This document shows, one piece after another, positions 45,633 to 54,661 of a DNA stretch of 64,000 nucleotides; position 1 is the first letter of the stretch; every line of letters begins with the position of its first letter. Where the stretch lies: contig NZ_JACCBT010000001.1 in NCBI RefSeq assembly GCF_013409045.1, positions 1,984,001 through 2,048,000 of the forward strand. The letters are read 5' to 3'. The notes under the pieces were generated by a model. It had not been told where the DNA came from and searched no databases. It was given only the letters and a program-made list of their open reading frames with translations. Source of the DNA: Actinomadura citrea (GTDB taxonomy: Bacteria > Actinomycetota > Actinomycetes > Streptosporangiales > Streptosporangiaceae). The position numbers and the translations under genes were made by a program.

Positions 45633-46057
45633 GCGCGGTCGCGGTCCACGCGGAAGCGGTCTCGGCGGCCCCGCCCGAGCGGCTCTTCGACGTCCTCACC
45701 GACTGGCCGCGGCACGCCGAGTGGATGCCGTTCACCCGTGCGGAAGGCGGCGACAAGGTCGGCGACGAACTGCGGGCGTGGACGGGCGTCGGCCCGGTCG
45801 GCTTCCTCGACACCATGGTGATCACCGACTGGCGCGCCGGCCGCCGCGTCGCGGTCCGGCACACCGGCCGCGTGGTGCGCGGCGAGGCGTTCTTCAAGGT
45901 CGTCCCGGAGGGCTCCGGCAGCCGCATCGTCTGGGCGGAGCGCGTCGACCTGCCGCTGGGCCCCCTCGGCCGCGCCGCCTGGCTGGTCGCGGGGCCGGTG
46001 GTGAGGGCGTTCATGACGGTCGGGCTGCGCCGCCTCGCCGTTCTGTCGCAGCCATGA
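45629..46057 (+). CDS. SRPBCC-family protein
   Basis: A 142-residue START/SRPBCC domain: VHAEAVSAAPPERLFDVLTDWPRHAEWMPF at the N-terminus, the central strands, and a C-terminal helix ending FMTVGLRRLAVLS. Such proteins bind hydrophobic ligands or act as cyclases; no catalytic assignment is possible. The GTG at 45629 overlaps the stop of the upstream membrane gene, so the two are coupled. tag begins 14 bp downstream but appears to have its own leaderless promoter. Confidence 0.85.
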   Translation: MSAVAVHAEAVSAAPPERLFDVLTDWPRHAEWMPFTRAEGGDKVGDELRAWTGVGPVGFLDTMVITDWRAGRRVAVRHTGRVVRGEAFFKVVPEGSGSRIVWAERVDLPLGPLGRAAWLVAGPVVRAFMTVGLRRLAVLSQP

Positions 46058-46071
46058 GGTAGAACGGGCGG

Positions 46072-46692
46072 GTGAGCACCGCGATTCTGGGCGAGGACGG
46101 GCTGGCGCGCTGCCCGTGGGGGCTGTCGACGCCCGACTACGTCGCCTACCACGATGACGAATGGGGCCGTCCGGTCCGCGACGACCAGGGGCTTTACGAG
46201 CGGCTGTCCCTGGAGGCGTTCCAGTCCGGCCTGTCGTGGCTGACGATCCTGCGCAAGCGCGAGGGCTTCCGCGCCGCGTTCGGCGGCTTCGACCCCGAGA
46301 AGGTCGCCGCGTTCGGCCCCGACGACGTCGAGCGGTTGATGGCCGACGCCGCCATCGTCCGCAACCGCGCCAAGATCGAGGCCACGATCGCCAACGCCCG
46401 CGCGGCCCTCGACCTGCCCGGCGGCCTCGCCGCCACCGCCTGGCGCCACGCCGACCCCGACTCCCCGTCCTATGCCGACACGTCCGACGTCCCCGCCTAC
46501 ACCGACGCCTCGAAGGCCCTGGCCAAGGAGCTGAAGAAGCACGGTTTCCGCTTCGTCGGCCCCACCACCGCCTACGCCCTCATGCAAGCCTGCGGCCTGG
46601 TAGACGACCACCTCACCGACTGCCACCGACACGGTGCGGCGCTCATTGCGTCGCCTCTGTCGTCGGGCCCGGAGGCCCTCCGACCGAGGTGA
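46072..46692 (+). CDS. tag: DNA-3-methyladenine glycosylase I
   Basis: A 206-residue base-excision repair enzyme that removes 3-methyladenine. It has the N-terminal RCPWG, YHDDEWGRPV, LSLEAFQSGLSWLTILRKRE and GPTTAYALMQACGLVDDH blocks, and the zinc-binding Cys and His residues in RCPW and DCHRHG. TAGAAC (46060-46065) six bases before the GTG suggests a leaderless message. The last 18 codons after DCHRHG look unlike family members and run into an atypical segment. Confidence 0.95.
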   Translation: MSTAILGEDGLARCPWGLSTPDYVAYHDDEWGRPVRDDQGLYERLSLEAFQSGLSWLTILRKREGFRAAFGGFDPEKVAAFGPDDVERLMADAAIVRNRAKIEATIANARAALDLPGGLAATAWRHADPDSPSYADTSDVPAYTDASKALAKELKKHGFRFVGPTTAYALMQACGLVDDHLTDCHRHGAALIASPLSSGPEALRPR

Positions 46693-46862
46693 CGCGGCGA
46701 TCGCTGGCATCGCTCCGGCTCGCCTGGCGGCTCACTGCGCGATCAGTTTCTCGCAGGCTCGAAACTGGCTTCGCAAGCGATCGCACACCCTGAGGTCGTT
46801 GCCGGCTGGGGCGACGGCCTGTGCCGTGGCTGAGGCCGGCGCGTGCGGTGATCAGGGCCGAA
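46693..46862. other. atypical non-coding segment between tag and the FtsX-type gene
   Basis: About 170 bp with weaker codon-position bias and lower GC than its surroundings, containing a CAGTTTC/GAAACTG inverted repeat (46744-46750 and 46761-46767). The atypical composition continues to about 46975, inside the end of the permease gene. No gene is seen. It may be a remnant of inserted DNA. Confidence 0.45.
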
Positions 46863-49484
46863 TCAGCGGGCCGACGGTCGCAACGTCGCCTTTGGCCTCG
46901 GGCTCCCTGGGCCCTCAGCCAGAGGAGAAGCAAGGGACACGGCTCTTCGGGCGGGGAGGGCTGAAGTTGCGAGGGTGACGGCGGCGGCGCCGGTGATGAC
47001 CGTGGCGAACAGCCACCAGGGGGCGTTCGGGACCAGGAACGAGCTGCCCGTGGCGATGTGCAGCAGGGTCACCGTGCCGAGTGCCGTGCCGAGGCCGAGG
47101 AGGCTCCCGAGCAGGACGACCGTCGCCGCCTCCCAGCGGACGATCGAGCGGATCTGCGCCGCCGTCGCGCCGACGGCGCCGAGCAGGCCGAACTCGCGGG
47201 TCCGCTCGCCGACGCTCATCGACACGGTGGTCGCCATGCCGAACAGGGCGAGGACGAGGGCCATGAGGATGAACCCGTAGATGACGCTCATCCCCTTGGT
47301 CATCGCGTCGGACGCCGCCTTCACGTAGTCGGCGCCGTCGACCACCCTGAGGCCCGGCGCGTCCGCGAACGCGCGGGACAGGGCCCGCTCGGTGCCCCCG
47401 CGGACGAGCACCACCTGCGCCGCCGCGGTCGGGTCGAGCCGGTCCATCGTCGCGTCCGAGACGAGGGCCTGGTCGGCGAACAGGTGGGACGGGTCGTGGT
47501 AGGCGGCGGCGACGGTGAGCGCGACCCTGCCGCGGGCGCCGCGCACCACGATCCGCTGCCCCTTCTTGATCTTCTGGCCCTTCATGACCGTGGACGTGAG
47601 GGCGACCTGGCCGTCGCCGAGGTGCGGGAGGTGCCCGCCGAGCTTCAGCACCGACGGCATCGCCCTCTGGTCGGCGCCCGTGACGGTGAGGTAGACCGGC
47701 TCCGGGTCCTCCTCGGGCGACGGTCGCCTGGGCGGGGGAGAGACGAGCTTGACCTGCGACATCGTGAGCGCCGCCGCGGCGGACACGCCGGGCACGGCGG
47801 CGGCCTTGCCGGCCGCGTCGCGGGGGAGGGGCGCCTGCCCGTTCGAGGTCATCCCGGTCGTGGTGATCGCGTGGTCGGCCCGCATGACCTCCCGGCCGGT
47901 CTCGTTGAACCGCGCGTCCACCGACAGGACGATCATCGCCGTCGAGGCGACCAGCGCGACGCCGAGCATGAGGGAGGACGCCGCCGACGACACGCGGCGC
48001 GGGCTGCGGGTGATGGTGGCGCGGGCGAGCCGCCCGGCCTCGCCGCTCACGGCGGTCCCGATGCGGCCGACCAGGCCGCCGAGGGGGCCGACGAAGAACG
48101 GGGCGAGGACGGCGAGCGCCGCCACGGTCGTCATGCAGCCCAGGAGGACCATCGCGCTGGTGCCGGCGGTGCGTTCGGGACCGGGCGGCTCCTCGGAGCG
48201 GATCCCGAAGACGCCCCCGAAGAAGAGCCAGGCGCAGGCGAACACCGCCAGGGCGCCGAGGACGCGCGGCCAGCGGCGGCCCGCCGTCTCGGTGCTCGCG
48301 GTGCGCAGCGCCTGCATCGGGGAGATCTTCGCGGCGCGGCGCGCTGCGCGCCGGGCCGCGAGCTGGGTGACGAGCACGCCGGCCGCGGCGGGGGCGGCGA
48401 GCGCGACCCAGCCGTACTGCGCGTCGGCGGCGGAGATGTCGAAGCCGTCCTTGGCGAACAGGTGCGTGAGCAGGGCCGAGATCGGGAAGCCGAGCGCCAC
48501 TCCGCCGGCGGAGGCGACGACGCCGAGCACGAGGGCCTCGAACCGGATCAGCCGCTTGATCTGCCGGGGCGTCGCGCCGATCGCGCTGAGCAGCGCCAGC
48601 CGCCGCGTCCGCTGCCGGACGAGCGTGCCGAACGTGTTGGCGACGACGAACAGCCCCACGAACACCGCGACGGACGAGAGCATGCCGATGGCCCCGCCGA
48701 TCGACGCCCCGGCGCCCTGCAGGTCGGCCGACTGCGCGTGCCGGACCTCCGCCGCCGTCCGGACGGTGACGCCCTTCCCGAGGTCGCGTGCGAGGGCGGC
48801 GCGGAGTCCGGACACCGATCCGCCCGACGCCTTGACCCAGACGCTCTGCCACGTCCCCGCCGGAAGGCCCGCCGCCTGCGCCACCGTGCCGGAGGGTGCC
48901 AGCACCAGGTCGCCGCTGGCCACGGCGCTGTGCCCCTGCACGGTGACGACACCGACGATCTTCATGTCCCGGCCCTGCCTCGGCAGCAGCACCTTCAGGG
49001 TGTCTCCGACGTCGAGCCCGCCCGCGCGGGCGACGTGCCGGGTGACGGCGACCTCGCCGTCGGCGGCGGGCGCGCGGCCCGACTCCAGGCGGTAGGGGTT
49101 GAGGCGGCCGTCGGCCGTCCACGGCCGCAGCGCCGTCCCCGCCCCGGCGGGCGGCAGGATCGGCTTGCCGTCCGAGCCGCTCGCGGTCACCGGGACCGTC
49201 GCGTCGCCCGCGACCGCCGCGACGCCGGGACGTCCCGCCACGGCGCCCAGCGCGACCCGGCCGTCCGGCGGCGAGTACGGGTCGTCGGGGTCGGCGGAGC
49301 CGCCCTGGACGAGCACGTCGGCGCGGGAGTACTCGCTGGCGTCGCTGCCCGACACCGCTTCCTGCGCCCGCAGCGTGAACTGCAGGGCGCCCGCGATCAG
49401 CCCGATGGAGAACACCGCCGCCAGCAGCGTGGCGGCGAGCCGCGTCCAGCTTTCGGCGAAGGAGCGGCGCGCGATGAGCCACAT
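46863..49484 (-). CDS. FtsX/MacB-type ABC transporter permease
   Basis: An 873-residue permease with an N-terminal membrane segment (LAATLLAAVFSIGLIAGAL), two FtsX domains with three to four helices each (around 270-420 and 750-850) and large extracytoplasmic regions between. It pairs with the ATPase just upstream. This class does mechanical work at the membrane, for example lipoprotein release or peptide resistance, rather than simple transport. The family ending ALPARRA is present, but the last 30 codons have aberrant composition and look replaced. The ATG at 49484 starts six bases after the ATPase stop. Confidence 0.88.
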   Translation of the reverse strand: MWLIARRSFAESWTRLAATLLAAVFSIGLIAGALQFTLRAQEAVSGSDASEYSRADVLVQGGSADPDDPYSPPDGRVALGAVAGRPGVAAVAGDATVPVTASGSDGKPILPPAGAGTALRPWTADGRLNPYRLESGRAPAADGEVAVTRHVARAGGLDVGDTLKVLLPRQGRDMKIVGVVTVQGHSAVASGDLVLAPSGTVAQAAGLPAGTWQSVWVKASGGSVSGLRAALARDLGKGVTVRTAAEVRHAQSADLQGAGASIGGAIGMLSSVAVFVGLFVVANTFGTLVRQRTRRLALLSAIGATPRQIKRLIRFEALVLGVVASAGGVALGFPISALLTHLFAKDGFDISAADAQYGWVALAAPAAAGVLVTQLAARRAARRAAKISPMQALRTASTETAGRRWPRVLGALAVFACAWLFFGGVFGIRSEEPPGPERTAGTSAMVLLGCMTTVAALAVLAPFFVGPLGGLVGRIGTAVSGEAGRLARATITRSPRRVSSAASSLMLGVALVASTAMIVLSVDARFNETGREVMRADHAITTTGMTSNGQAPLPRDAAGKAAAVPGVSAAAALTMSQVKLVSPPPRRPSPEEDPEPVYLTVTGADQRAMPSVLKLGGHLPHLGDGQVALTSTVMKGQKIKKGQRIVVRGARGRVALTVAAAYHDPSHLFADQALVSDATMDRLDPTAAAQVVLVRGGTERALSRAFADAPGLRVVDGADYVKAASDAMTKGMSVIYGFILMALVLALFGMATTVSMSVGERTREFGLLGAVGATAAQIRSIVRWEAATVVLLGSLLGLGTALGTVTLLHIATGSSFLVPNAPWWLFATVITGAAAVTLATSALPARRAVSLASPLAEGPGSPRPKATLRPSAR

Positions 49485-49489
49485 GGCGG

Positions 49490-50254
49490 TCAGCCCTCCA
49501 TCCGGCGCATCATGGCGTGGACGCCGTCGATCGTCGGCGCGGGCAGCTCGTGCACGATCATCCCGTCGGCCAGGAACAGCACCCGGTCGGCGTGCGCGGC
49601 GGCCGCCGGATCGTGCGTCACCATGATCACCGTCTGCCGGTAGGCGTCCACCGCGCGGCGCAGGAAGCCCAGCACCTCGGCGCCCGACCGGGAGTCGAGG
49701 TTGCCGGTGGGCTCGTCGGCGAACAGCACCTCCGGCCGGGTCAGCAGCGCCCGCGCCACCGCGACCCGCTGCTGCTGCCCGCCCGACAGCTCGCTCGGCC
49801 GGTGCGTCAACCGCTCCCGCAGCCCGAGCGCGTCCACGATCGTGTCGAACCACTCCCGGTCGGCGCGCCGGTTCCCCAGGCGCCCGGTCAGCCGGATGTT
49901 CTCCTCCGCCGTCAGCATCGGCAGCAGGTTGAACGACTGGAACACGAACCCGAGCCGGTCGCGGCGCAGCTTCGTCAGCCGGGTCCGCGACAGCCGGGTG
50001 ATGTCCACGTCCCCGATCAGGATCGAGCCGGACGTCACGGTGTCGAGCCCGGCCATGCAGTGCAGGAACGTCGACTTGCCCGAGCCGGACGGCCCCATGA
50101 TCGCGGTGAACCGGCCCCGGGGGAAGGCCGCCGAGACGCCGCGCAGCGCGGTCACCTCGTTCTCGCCCGCCCCGAAGGACTTGACGATGTCGCGCGCGAC
50201 GGCGACATGGTCGTGGACCTGCCCGGCGAGGGATGCGGCGGCTGTCTGCGTCAT
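49490..50254 (-). CDS. ABC transporter ATP-binding protein, LolD/MacB type
   Basis: A 254-residue ATPase. Walker A is MGPSGSGKST, the Q loop is FVFQSFNLLPMLTAEENI, the signature is LSGGQQQRVAVARAL and Walker B is VLFADEPTGNLD, followed by VTHDP. The Q-loop and signature spacing is that of LolD/MacB/FtsE ATPases that pair with FtsX-type permeases. The ATG at 50254 gives a 24-residue lead before the fold. It is in one operon with the permease downstream. The substrate or partner is unknown. Confidence 0.92.
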   Translation of the reverse strand: MTQTAAASLAGQVHDHVAVARDIVKSFGAGENEVTALRGVSAAFPRGRFTAIMGPSGSGKSTFLHCMAGLDTVTSGSILIGDVDITRLSRTRLTKLRRDRLGFVFQSFNLLPMLTAEENIRLTGRLGNRRADREWFDTIVDALGLRERLTHRPSELSGGQQQRVAVARALLTRPEVLFADEPTGNLDSRSGAEVLGFLRRAVDAYRQTVIMVTHDPAAAAHADRVLFLADGMIVHELPAPTIDGVHAMMRRMEG

Positions 50255-50356
50255 GCCGTCCAGCAAACCGCCGGGCGCCCACCGCCCACATTGACGAGGG
50301 CTCCCCACTTCTTGCGGGGGAAGCCCCTACCTCCGCCCCCGGGGGAGCCCCAAGAT

Positions 50357-51142
50357 CTAACGGCCTTCGAAGACGGGCTGCTGCTTCTTCAGGAACGCCT
50401 CGGTCGCGTGGTGATGGTCGCTCGTCCTCTCGCACTCGTCCTGGAGTTCGGCCTCGCGTTCGAGCGCGGACGCCAGGTCGTGCGTCGCCGCGTGGTCGAG
50501 GGCCGCCTTGACCGCGCCGTAGGAGGCCGTGGGGCCGGACGCGAGGCGGCGCGCCAGCTCCACCGACGCCGGGGCCAGCTCGTCGGCCGGGACGACCCGC
50601 GTCACCAGGCCCATCTCCAGGGCCTCCGGGGCCTTCACCGGCTCGCCCAGCAGCAGCAGCTCGGCGGCCTTGGCGCGGCCGACGAGGCGCTGCAGCGTCC
50701 AGGACATGCCGCTGTCGGGGGCGAGGCCGATCCCGGTGAACGCGGTCGCGAACCGGGCCTTGTCGGACGCGACGACCAGGTCGCACGCGAACGCCAGCGA
50801 CGCGCCCGCTCCCGCCGCCACGCCGTTCACCGCCGCCACGACCGGCTTGCGCATGCCCGCGATCGCCAGGACGATCGGGTTGTAGTGCTTGCGGACGGTG
50901 TCGTCCAGCCCGCGGCCCGCGGCGAGGTTGTCGCCGTGCTCGCGCAGGTCCTGGCCCGCGCAGAACGCCCGCCCGGCGCCCGTCAGGATGACCGCGCGGA
51001 CGGCCGGGTCGGCGGCGGCCCGCACCACCGTCGCGCGCAGGGCCTCCTTCATCTCGACGGTCAGCGAGTTCATCCCGTCGGGACGGTTGAGTGTGATTGT
51101 CCCCACTGCGTCCGTCACGTCGTACAGCACGGTCTCAGACAT
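50357..51142 (-). CDS. enoyl-CoA hydratase/isomerase family protein
   Basis: A 261-residue crotonase-fold protein. The oxyanion blocks are AGRAFCAGQDL and AVNGVAAGAGASLAFACDLV. An Asp in GLAPDSGMSW stands at one catalytic position, a pattern seen in PaaG/EchA-type hydratases and isomerases of fatty-acid or phenylacetate degradation. The C-terminus ATEAFLKKQQPVFEGR is typical. It is isolated, about 100 bp from the ABC pair and 315 bp from the DUF3117 gene. Confidence 0.9.
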   Translation of the reverse strand: MSETVLYDVTDAVGTITLNRPDGMNSLTVEMKEALRATVVRAAADPAVRAVILTGAGRAFCAGQDLREHGDNLAAGRGLDDTVRKHYNPIVLAIAGMRKPVVAAVNGVAAGAGASLAFACDLVVASDKARFATAFTGIGLAPDSGMSWTLQRLVGRAKAAELLLLGEPVKAPEALEMGLVTRVVPADELAPASVELARRLASGPTASYGAVKAALDHAATHDLASALEREAELQDECERTSDHHHATEAFLKKQQPVFEGR

Positions 51143-51457
51143 CGTCGTCCTCTCGGTCGTCGGTAGATCTTCCCAGGCAACCTTCGGCGAACACCGGCGG
51201 CCCGGGCAAGGGAGGTCCTGCCCCGTGGGGCGTCCGGGGCCGGGAGGACGGGCCGTCCCGCCCCCGCCGATCGGGACCCCCGGGGCGGCCCGCGACCTGC
51301 GTCCACGGCCCCCGGCTGCCGATCTGGAGGCTGATCGTTACCACTTCGCGCCCGGAAGACGAGATAATGGACCACTACTGATGACGCGGATGCGACACGC
51401 GGCCACGCGGCCAGAGGTGTGCGAGGCCGCGGCCCTACCTGGGAAGGGGATGCACGC
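51143..51457. other. intergenic region upstream of the DUF3117 gene
   Basis: About 315 bp between divergent genes. On the plus strand GATAAT at 51363-51368 is a likely -10 box for the DUF3117 gene, giving a 5' leader of about 80 nt with GAAGGGG near its end. I see no riboswitch-like structure I can name. The minus strand should hold the enoyl-CoA hydratase promoter. Confidence 0.45.
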
Positions 51458-51625
51458 ATGGCGGCGATGAAGCCGCGGACGGGAGACGGTCCGCTCGAAG
51501 TGACCAAGGAGGGACGCGGGATCGTCATGCGAGTCCCCCTCGAAGGCGGCGGCCGCCTCGTGGTCGAGCTCTCCGCCGACGAGGCCAAGGAGCTCGGCGA
51601 GGCCCTCAAGGGCGTCGTGGGCTGA
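51458..51625 (+). CDS. DUF3117 small protein
   Basis: A 55-residue protein nearly invariant across actinomycetes: AMKPRTGDGPLEVTKEGRG, VMRVPLEGGGRLVVELS, then DEAKELGEALKGVVG. Its function is unknown; the beta-rich middle and helical end suggest a compact protein. The ATG at 51458 follows GAAGGGGATGCACGC. The longer frame from 51419 has no family sequence. It lies 100 bp before pepA and downstream of tag in gene order, as I recall it also does in mycobacteria. Confidence 0.9.
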   Translation: MAAMKPRTGDGPLEVTKEGRGIVMRVPLEGGGRLVVELSADEAKELGEALKGVVG

Positions 51626-51724
51626 CGGTCCCGGCTCTTCCGGCCTGTTGGTGACGGTCCCGGCGACGACGCCGGGGCCCTTGCCATTCCCGTAACCATT
51701 CAGCGATCAAGGGGAACCACCGCC

Positions 51725-53194
51725 ATGCCCATCGAGACCCGCATCCACGGCGCCGGCGGCACCGTGTCGCAGACCGCGGTCGACCTCGGGGCCGAGGTGG
51801 TGGCGGTGCCCGTCCGGTCCGGTCCCGCCGCCCCGGCGGCGGAGGTCGCGGCCTCGCTCCCCTTCACGCTGGACGAACTGCTCGCGCTGCACCAGGCCAA
51901 GGGCGAGCCCGGAGAGATCGTCGCCACGCAGGTCCGCGTCGGCGACCGGGTACGGGAACTGCTGCTCTACGGCGTGGGCGAGGCGACCCCGGCCGACCTG
52001 CGCAGGGCCGGGGCCGCGCTGGCCCGCCGCGGCAAGGGGCGCACGGCGCTCGTCGCGGGCGTCCCGGACGGCGACCTCGCCGCCTTCGTCGAGGGCGCGC
52101 TGCTCGCCTCCTACGCGTACAGGATCGGGGCCGCCCCGCCGAAGAAGGCGCTCGGCACCCTCGCCGTGCTGACCGAGTCCGGCCCCGAGTCCGACGCCCC
52201 CGCGATCGAGCTCGGCACCGCACGGGCCCGGGCCACCGCCCTCGCCCGCGACCTCGCCAACACCCCGTCCCGCGAGAAGGACCCGTCCTGGCTCGCCGCC
52301 CAGGCCGAGCGCGTCGCCGGCGAGTCCGGCCTCACCGTCCGCGTGCGGGGCGAGAAGGAGCTGGTGGACGAGGGGTTCGGCGGCCTGGTGGCCGTCGGGG
52401 GCGGCTCGGCCCGCCCGCCCCGGCTGATCGAGCTCTCCTATGACCCGGGAGACGCCGGCGGGCCCTCTCCGCGCCACGTCGTCCTGGTCGGCAAGGGCAT
52501 CACGTTCGACAGCGGCGGCCTGTCGCTGAAGCCGAACGAGGGCATGAAGGCGATGAAGACCGACATGGCGGGCGGCGGCGTCGTCATCGCCGTGATGAGC
52601 GCGCTGCGGTCCCTCGGCGTCCGCGCCCGCGTCACCGGCCTGGTCGCCGCGGCGGAGAACATGCCGTCCGGGTCGGCGATGCGCCCCGGCGACGTGATCG
52701 CCCACTACGGCGGCACGACGTCGGAGGTGCTGAACACCGACGCCGAGGGGCGGCTCGTCCTCGCCGACGCGCTCGCCTACGCCGACGCGCGGCTCGACCC
52801 CGACGCGCTGGTGGACGTCGCCACGCTGACCGGCGCCGCCAAGGTCGCGCTCGGCCTGAAGCACGCGGCCCTGTTCGCGAGCGACGACGCCCTCGCCGAG
52901 GAGCTCACCCGCGCCGGGGCGGCCGCCGGCGAGCCCGTGTGGCGGCTCCCGCTCGTGGAGGACTACCGCGCCGCGATCGACTCCGACGTCGCCGACATCA
53001 ACAACATCGGGCGCGGCGGCTACGGCGGCGGTTCGATCACGGCGGCGCTGTTCCTGCGCGAGTTCGTGGGCGAGCGGCCCTGGGCGCACCTCGACATCGC
53101 CGGGCCCGGCCGATCCGCCTCCGAGGAGGCCGAGATCACCCGTGGCGCCACCGGCTACGGCGCCCGCCTCCTGCTGGACTGGCTGACGGCCTGA
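51725..53194 (+). CDS. pepA: leucyl aminopeptidase, M17 family
   Basis: A 489-residue two-metal cytosolic aminopeptidase. The catalytic C-terminal domain has VGKGITFDSGGLSLKP, MKTDMAGGG (metal Lys and Asp), and the family signature NTDAEGRLVL. The second lysine/arginine site is in EGRLVLADAL. The N-terminal domain (1-about 165) is variable as usual. It trims N-terminal residues of peptides and may take part in glutathione or peptide turnover. AAGGGG precedes the ATG by about ten bases. It ends 25 bp before the convergent 53220 gene. Confidence 0.95.
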   Translation: MPIETRIHGAGGTVSQTAVDLGAEVVAVPVRSGPAAPAAEVAASLPFTLDELLALHQAKGEPGEIVATQVRVGDRVRELLLYGVGEATPADLRRAGAALARRGKGRTALVAGVPDGDLAAFVEGALLASYAYRIGAAPPKKALGTLAVLTESGPESDAPAIELGTARARATALARDLANTPSREKDPSWLAAQAERVAGESGLTVRVRGEKELVDEGFGGLVAVGGGSARPPRLIELSYDPGDAGGPSPRHVVLVGKGITFDSGGLSLKPNEGMKAMKTDMAGGGVVIAVMSALRSLGVRARVTGLVAAAENMPSGSAMRPGDVIAHYGGTTSEVLNTDAEGRLVLADALAYADARLDPDALVDVATLTGAAKVALGLKHAALFASDDALAEELTRAGAAAGEPVWRLPLVEDYRAAIDSDVADINNIGRGGYGGGSITAALFLREFVGERPWAHLDIAGPGRSASEEAEITRGATGYGARLLLDWLTA

Positions 53195-53219
53195 CCGGGC
53201 CGTCCGGCCCCGCGGCCGG

Positions 53220-53840
53220 TCACGTGTTCCGGCGGTCGATCACCGGGACGCGGCGGCGCCGCCTGGCCTGCTTGACGATCTCCGGGAGCGTCGCGTCCCA
53301 GCCCGGCTCGACCGCGAAGCACCACGGGACGGCCGCGGCCGTGGCGGGCACGTCCCGCATCGTGAGCGCCACCAGCGGCGGCCGCTCGGACGTGCGAGCC
53401 ATCTCCGCAAGCTCCGGGGTCGGCAGGAAGACCAGGTAGTCCTGCTCGCCGCGGCGGGTGCCGCCGACCCCGCGCCGCAGCGCCGCGATCGCGGCGACGT
53501 CATCCCAGGGCAGCGTCCGCCCGGACCGGCGCGGCAGCGGCCATCGCGCGGGGCGCCGCACTCCGCCGCCGTCGAACTCCAGGACGGGCCGCCGCGACAG
53601 CATCGCCCCGGCCGACACCAGCAGGCCGGCCCCGAACAGGCCGAGCCCCGCGACCCCGAGCACCATGACCACGATGCTGCCGGCGCCCGCACCGCGCATC
53701 ACGCCGCCCGCGACGAACGCCACCGACGCCAGGAAGAGGATCACGAAAGCGGCCAGCCGCCACACCCCGCGCCACGTGACCCGCACCCGGACCGCGAACG
53801 CCTCCCCGGCGGCCCGGTCGCGCTCGACGTCCTCAGTCAC
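53220..53840 (-). CDS. membrane protein of unknown function
   Basis: A 206-residue protein with two hydrophobic segments (about 28-48 and 54-80) and a cytoplasmic-looking C-terminal domain with a PH-like pattern (VLEFDGGGVRRPARWPLP, TLPWDDVAAIAALRRG). I do not assign a function. It overlaps the end of the O-methyltransferase gene by 8 bp on the same strand, so they are cotranscribed. Confidence 0.75.
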   Translation of the reverse strand: MTEDVERDRAAGEAFAVRVRVTWRGVWRLAAFVILFLASVAFVAGGVMRGAGAGSIVVMVLGVAGLGLFGAGLLVSAGAMLSRRPVLEFDGGGVRRPARWPLPRRSGRTLPWDDVAAIAALRRGVGGTRRGEQDYLVFLPTPELAEMARTSERPPLVALTMRDVPATAAAVPWCFAVEPGWDATLPEIVKQARRRRRVPVIDRRNT

Positions 53841-54492
53841 GCCTGACGGCGCAGAGCAGGCCGTCGCCCACCGGGATCAGCAGCGGGACGAGCCGGTCGT
53901 CCTCGCGGATCATGCGGTGCACCTCGCGGATCGCCTCGGTGTCGGGGTCGCGCCGGTCGGGGTCGGCGACCCGGTCGTGCCAGAGGGCGTTGTCGAACGC
54001 GACGACGCCGCCCGGCCGCAGCAGGCGCAGCGCGTCCACCAGGTACTCGGGGTACTCCCGCTTCGCCGCGTCGCAGAACACCATGTCGTAGGCGCCGTCG
54101 GTGAGGCGCGGCAGCACCTCCAGCGCCGGGCCGATGATCATCCGGGTGCGGAAGCCGGACAGGCCCGCCTCCCGGTAGGCCTGCTTGGCCAGCCGCTGGT
54201 GCTCCGGCTCGATGTCGACGCTGGTCAGCACCGCGTCCTTCGGCATGCCGCGCATCAGGTAGACGCCGGACACGCCGCAGCCCGAGCCGACCTCCACGAC
54301 CGTCCGCGCGCCGATCAGCGTGGCGATGAAGCGCAGCGCCGCGCCCCCGGCCGGACCGATCGGCATGGCACCGACCTCCTGGCCGCGCCGCCTGGCGTTC
54401 AGGAGCGGCTCGTCCTCGGGGAGGAAATCCTCCACATAGGCCCGGGTGGCCTCAATGGCGTCGATGGCTGCCTCCTCGTGGGACCCCCGCAT
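53833..54492 (-). CDS. O-methyltransferase, class I SAM-dependent (Rv1220c-like)
   Basis: A 219-residue catechol-O-methyltransferase-type enzyme. The SAM motif is [16 protein letters not shown], the acidic strand end is SVDIEPEH, and the metal and substrate part is in [17 protein letters not shown] and FDNALWH. The acceptor is unknown. It is divergent from sigE, an arrangement I recall from mycobacteria (Rv1220c-sigE), which suggests a conserved regulatory link. ATG at 54492 is used; the family core begins at about residue 15. Confidence 0.9.
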   Translation of the reverse strand: MRGSHEEAAIDAIEATRAYVEDFLPEDEPLLNARRRGQEVGAMPIGPAGGAALRFIATLIGARTVVEVGSGCGVSGVYLMRGMPKDAVLTSVDIEPEHQRLAKQAYREAGLSGFRTRMIIGPALEVLPRLTDGAYDMVFCDAAKREYPEYLVDALRLLRPGGVVAFDNALWHDRVADPDRRDPDTEAIREVHRMIREDDRLVPLLIPVGDGLLCAVRRD

Positions 54493-54524
54493 GGCTCATG
54501 CTGGAAAGACCATATCGTTGCAGG

Positions 54525-54550
54525 GGAACCAACTGGCCTTTCAGTGCGTT
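54525..54550 (+). promoter_or_regulatory. ECF-type promoter upstream of sigE
   Basis: GGAAC (54525-54529), 18 bp, then GTT (54548-54550, followed by a second GTT) resembles the GGAAC-N17/18-GTT promoters used by SigE/SigH-type factors. It gives a leader of about 105 nt and implies autoregulation of sigE. Confidence 0.55.
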
Positions 54551-54661
54551 GTTACCAACACAGGCAAGCACCGAGTCGGTATCAGAACCGCCCCAGCCCA
54601 GGCGAGACCGTGCCGTTCCAAGGCGAGACCTTGGCTCACAAGAGAGGAACAGCCCGGCACC

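Noticed and set aside
46863-50786. 1307-codon minus-strand frame
   Set aside because: The first 434 codons are a shadow of the enoyl-CoA hydratase and ABC ATPase genes. The permease proper starts at 49484.
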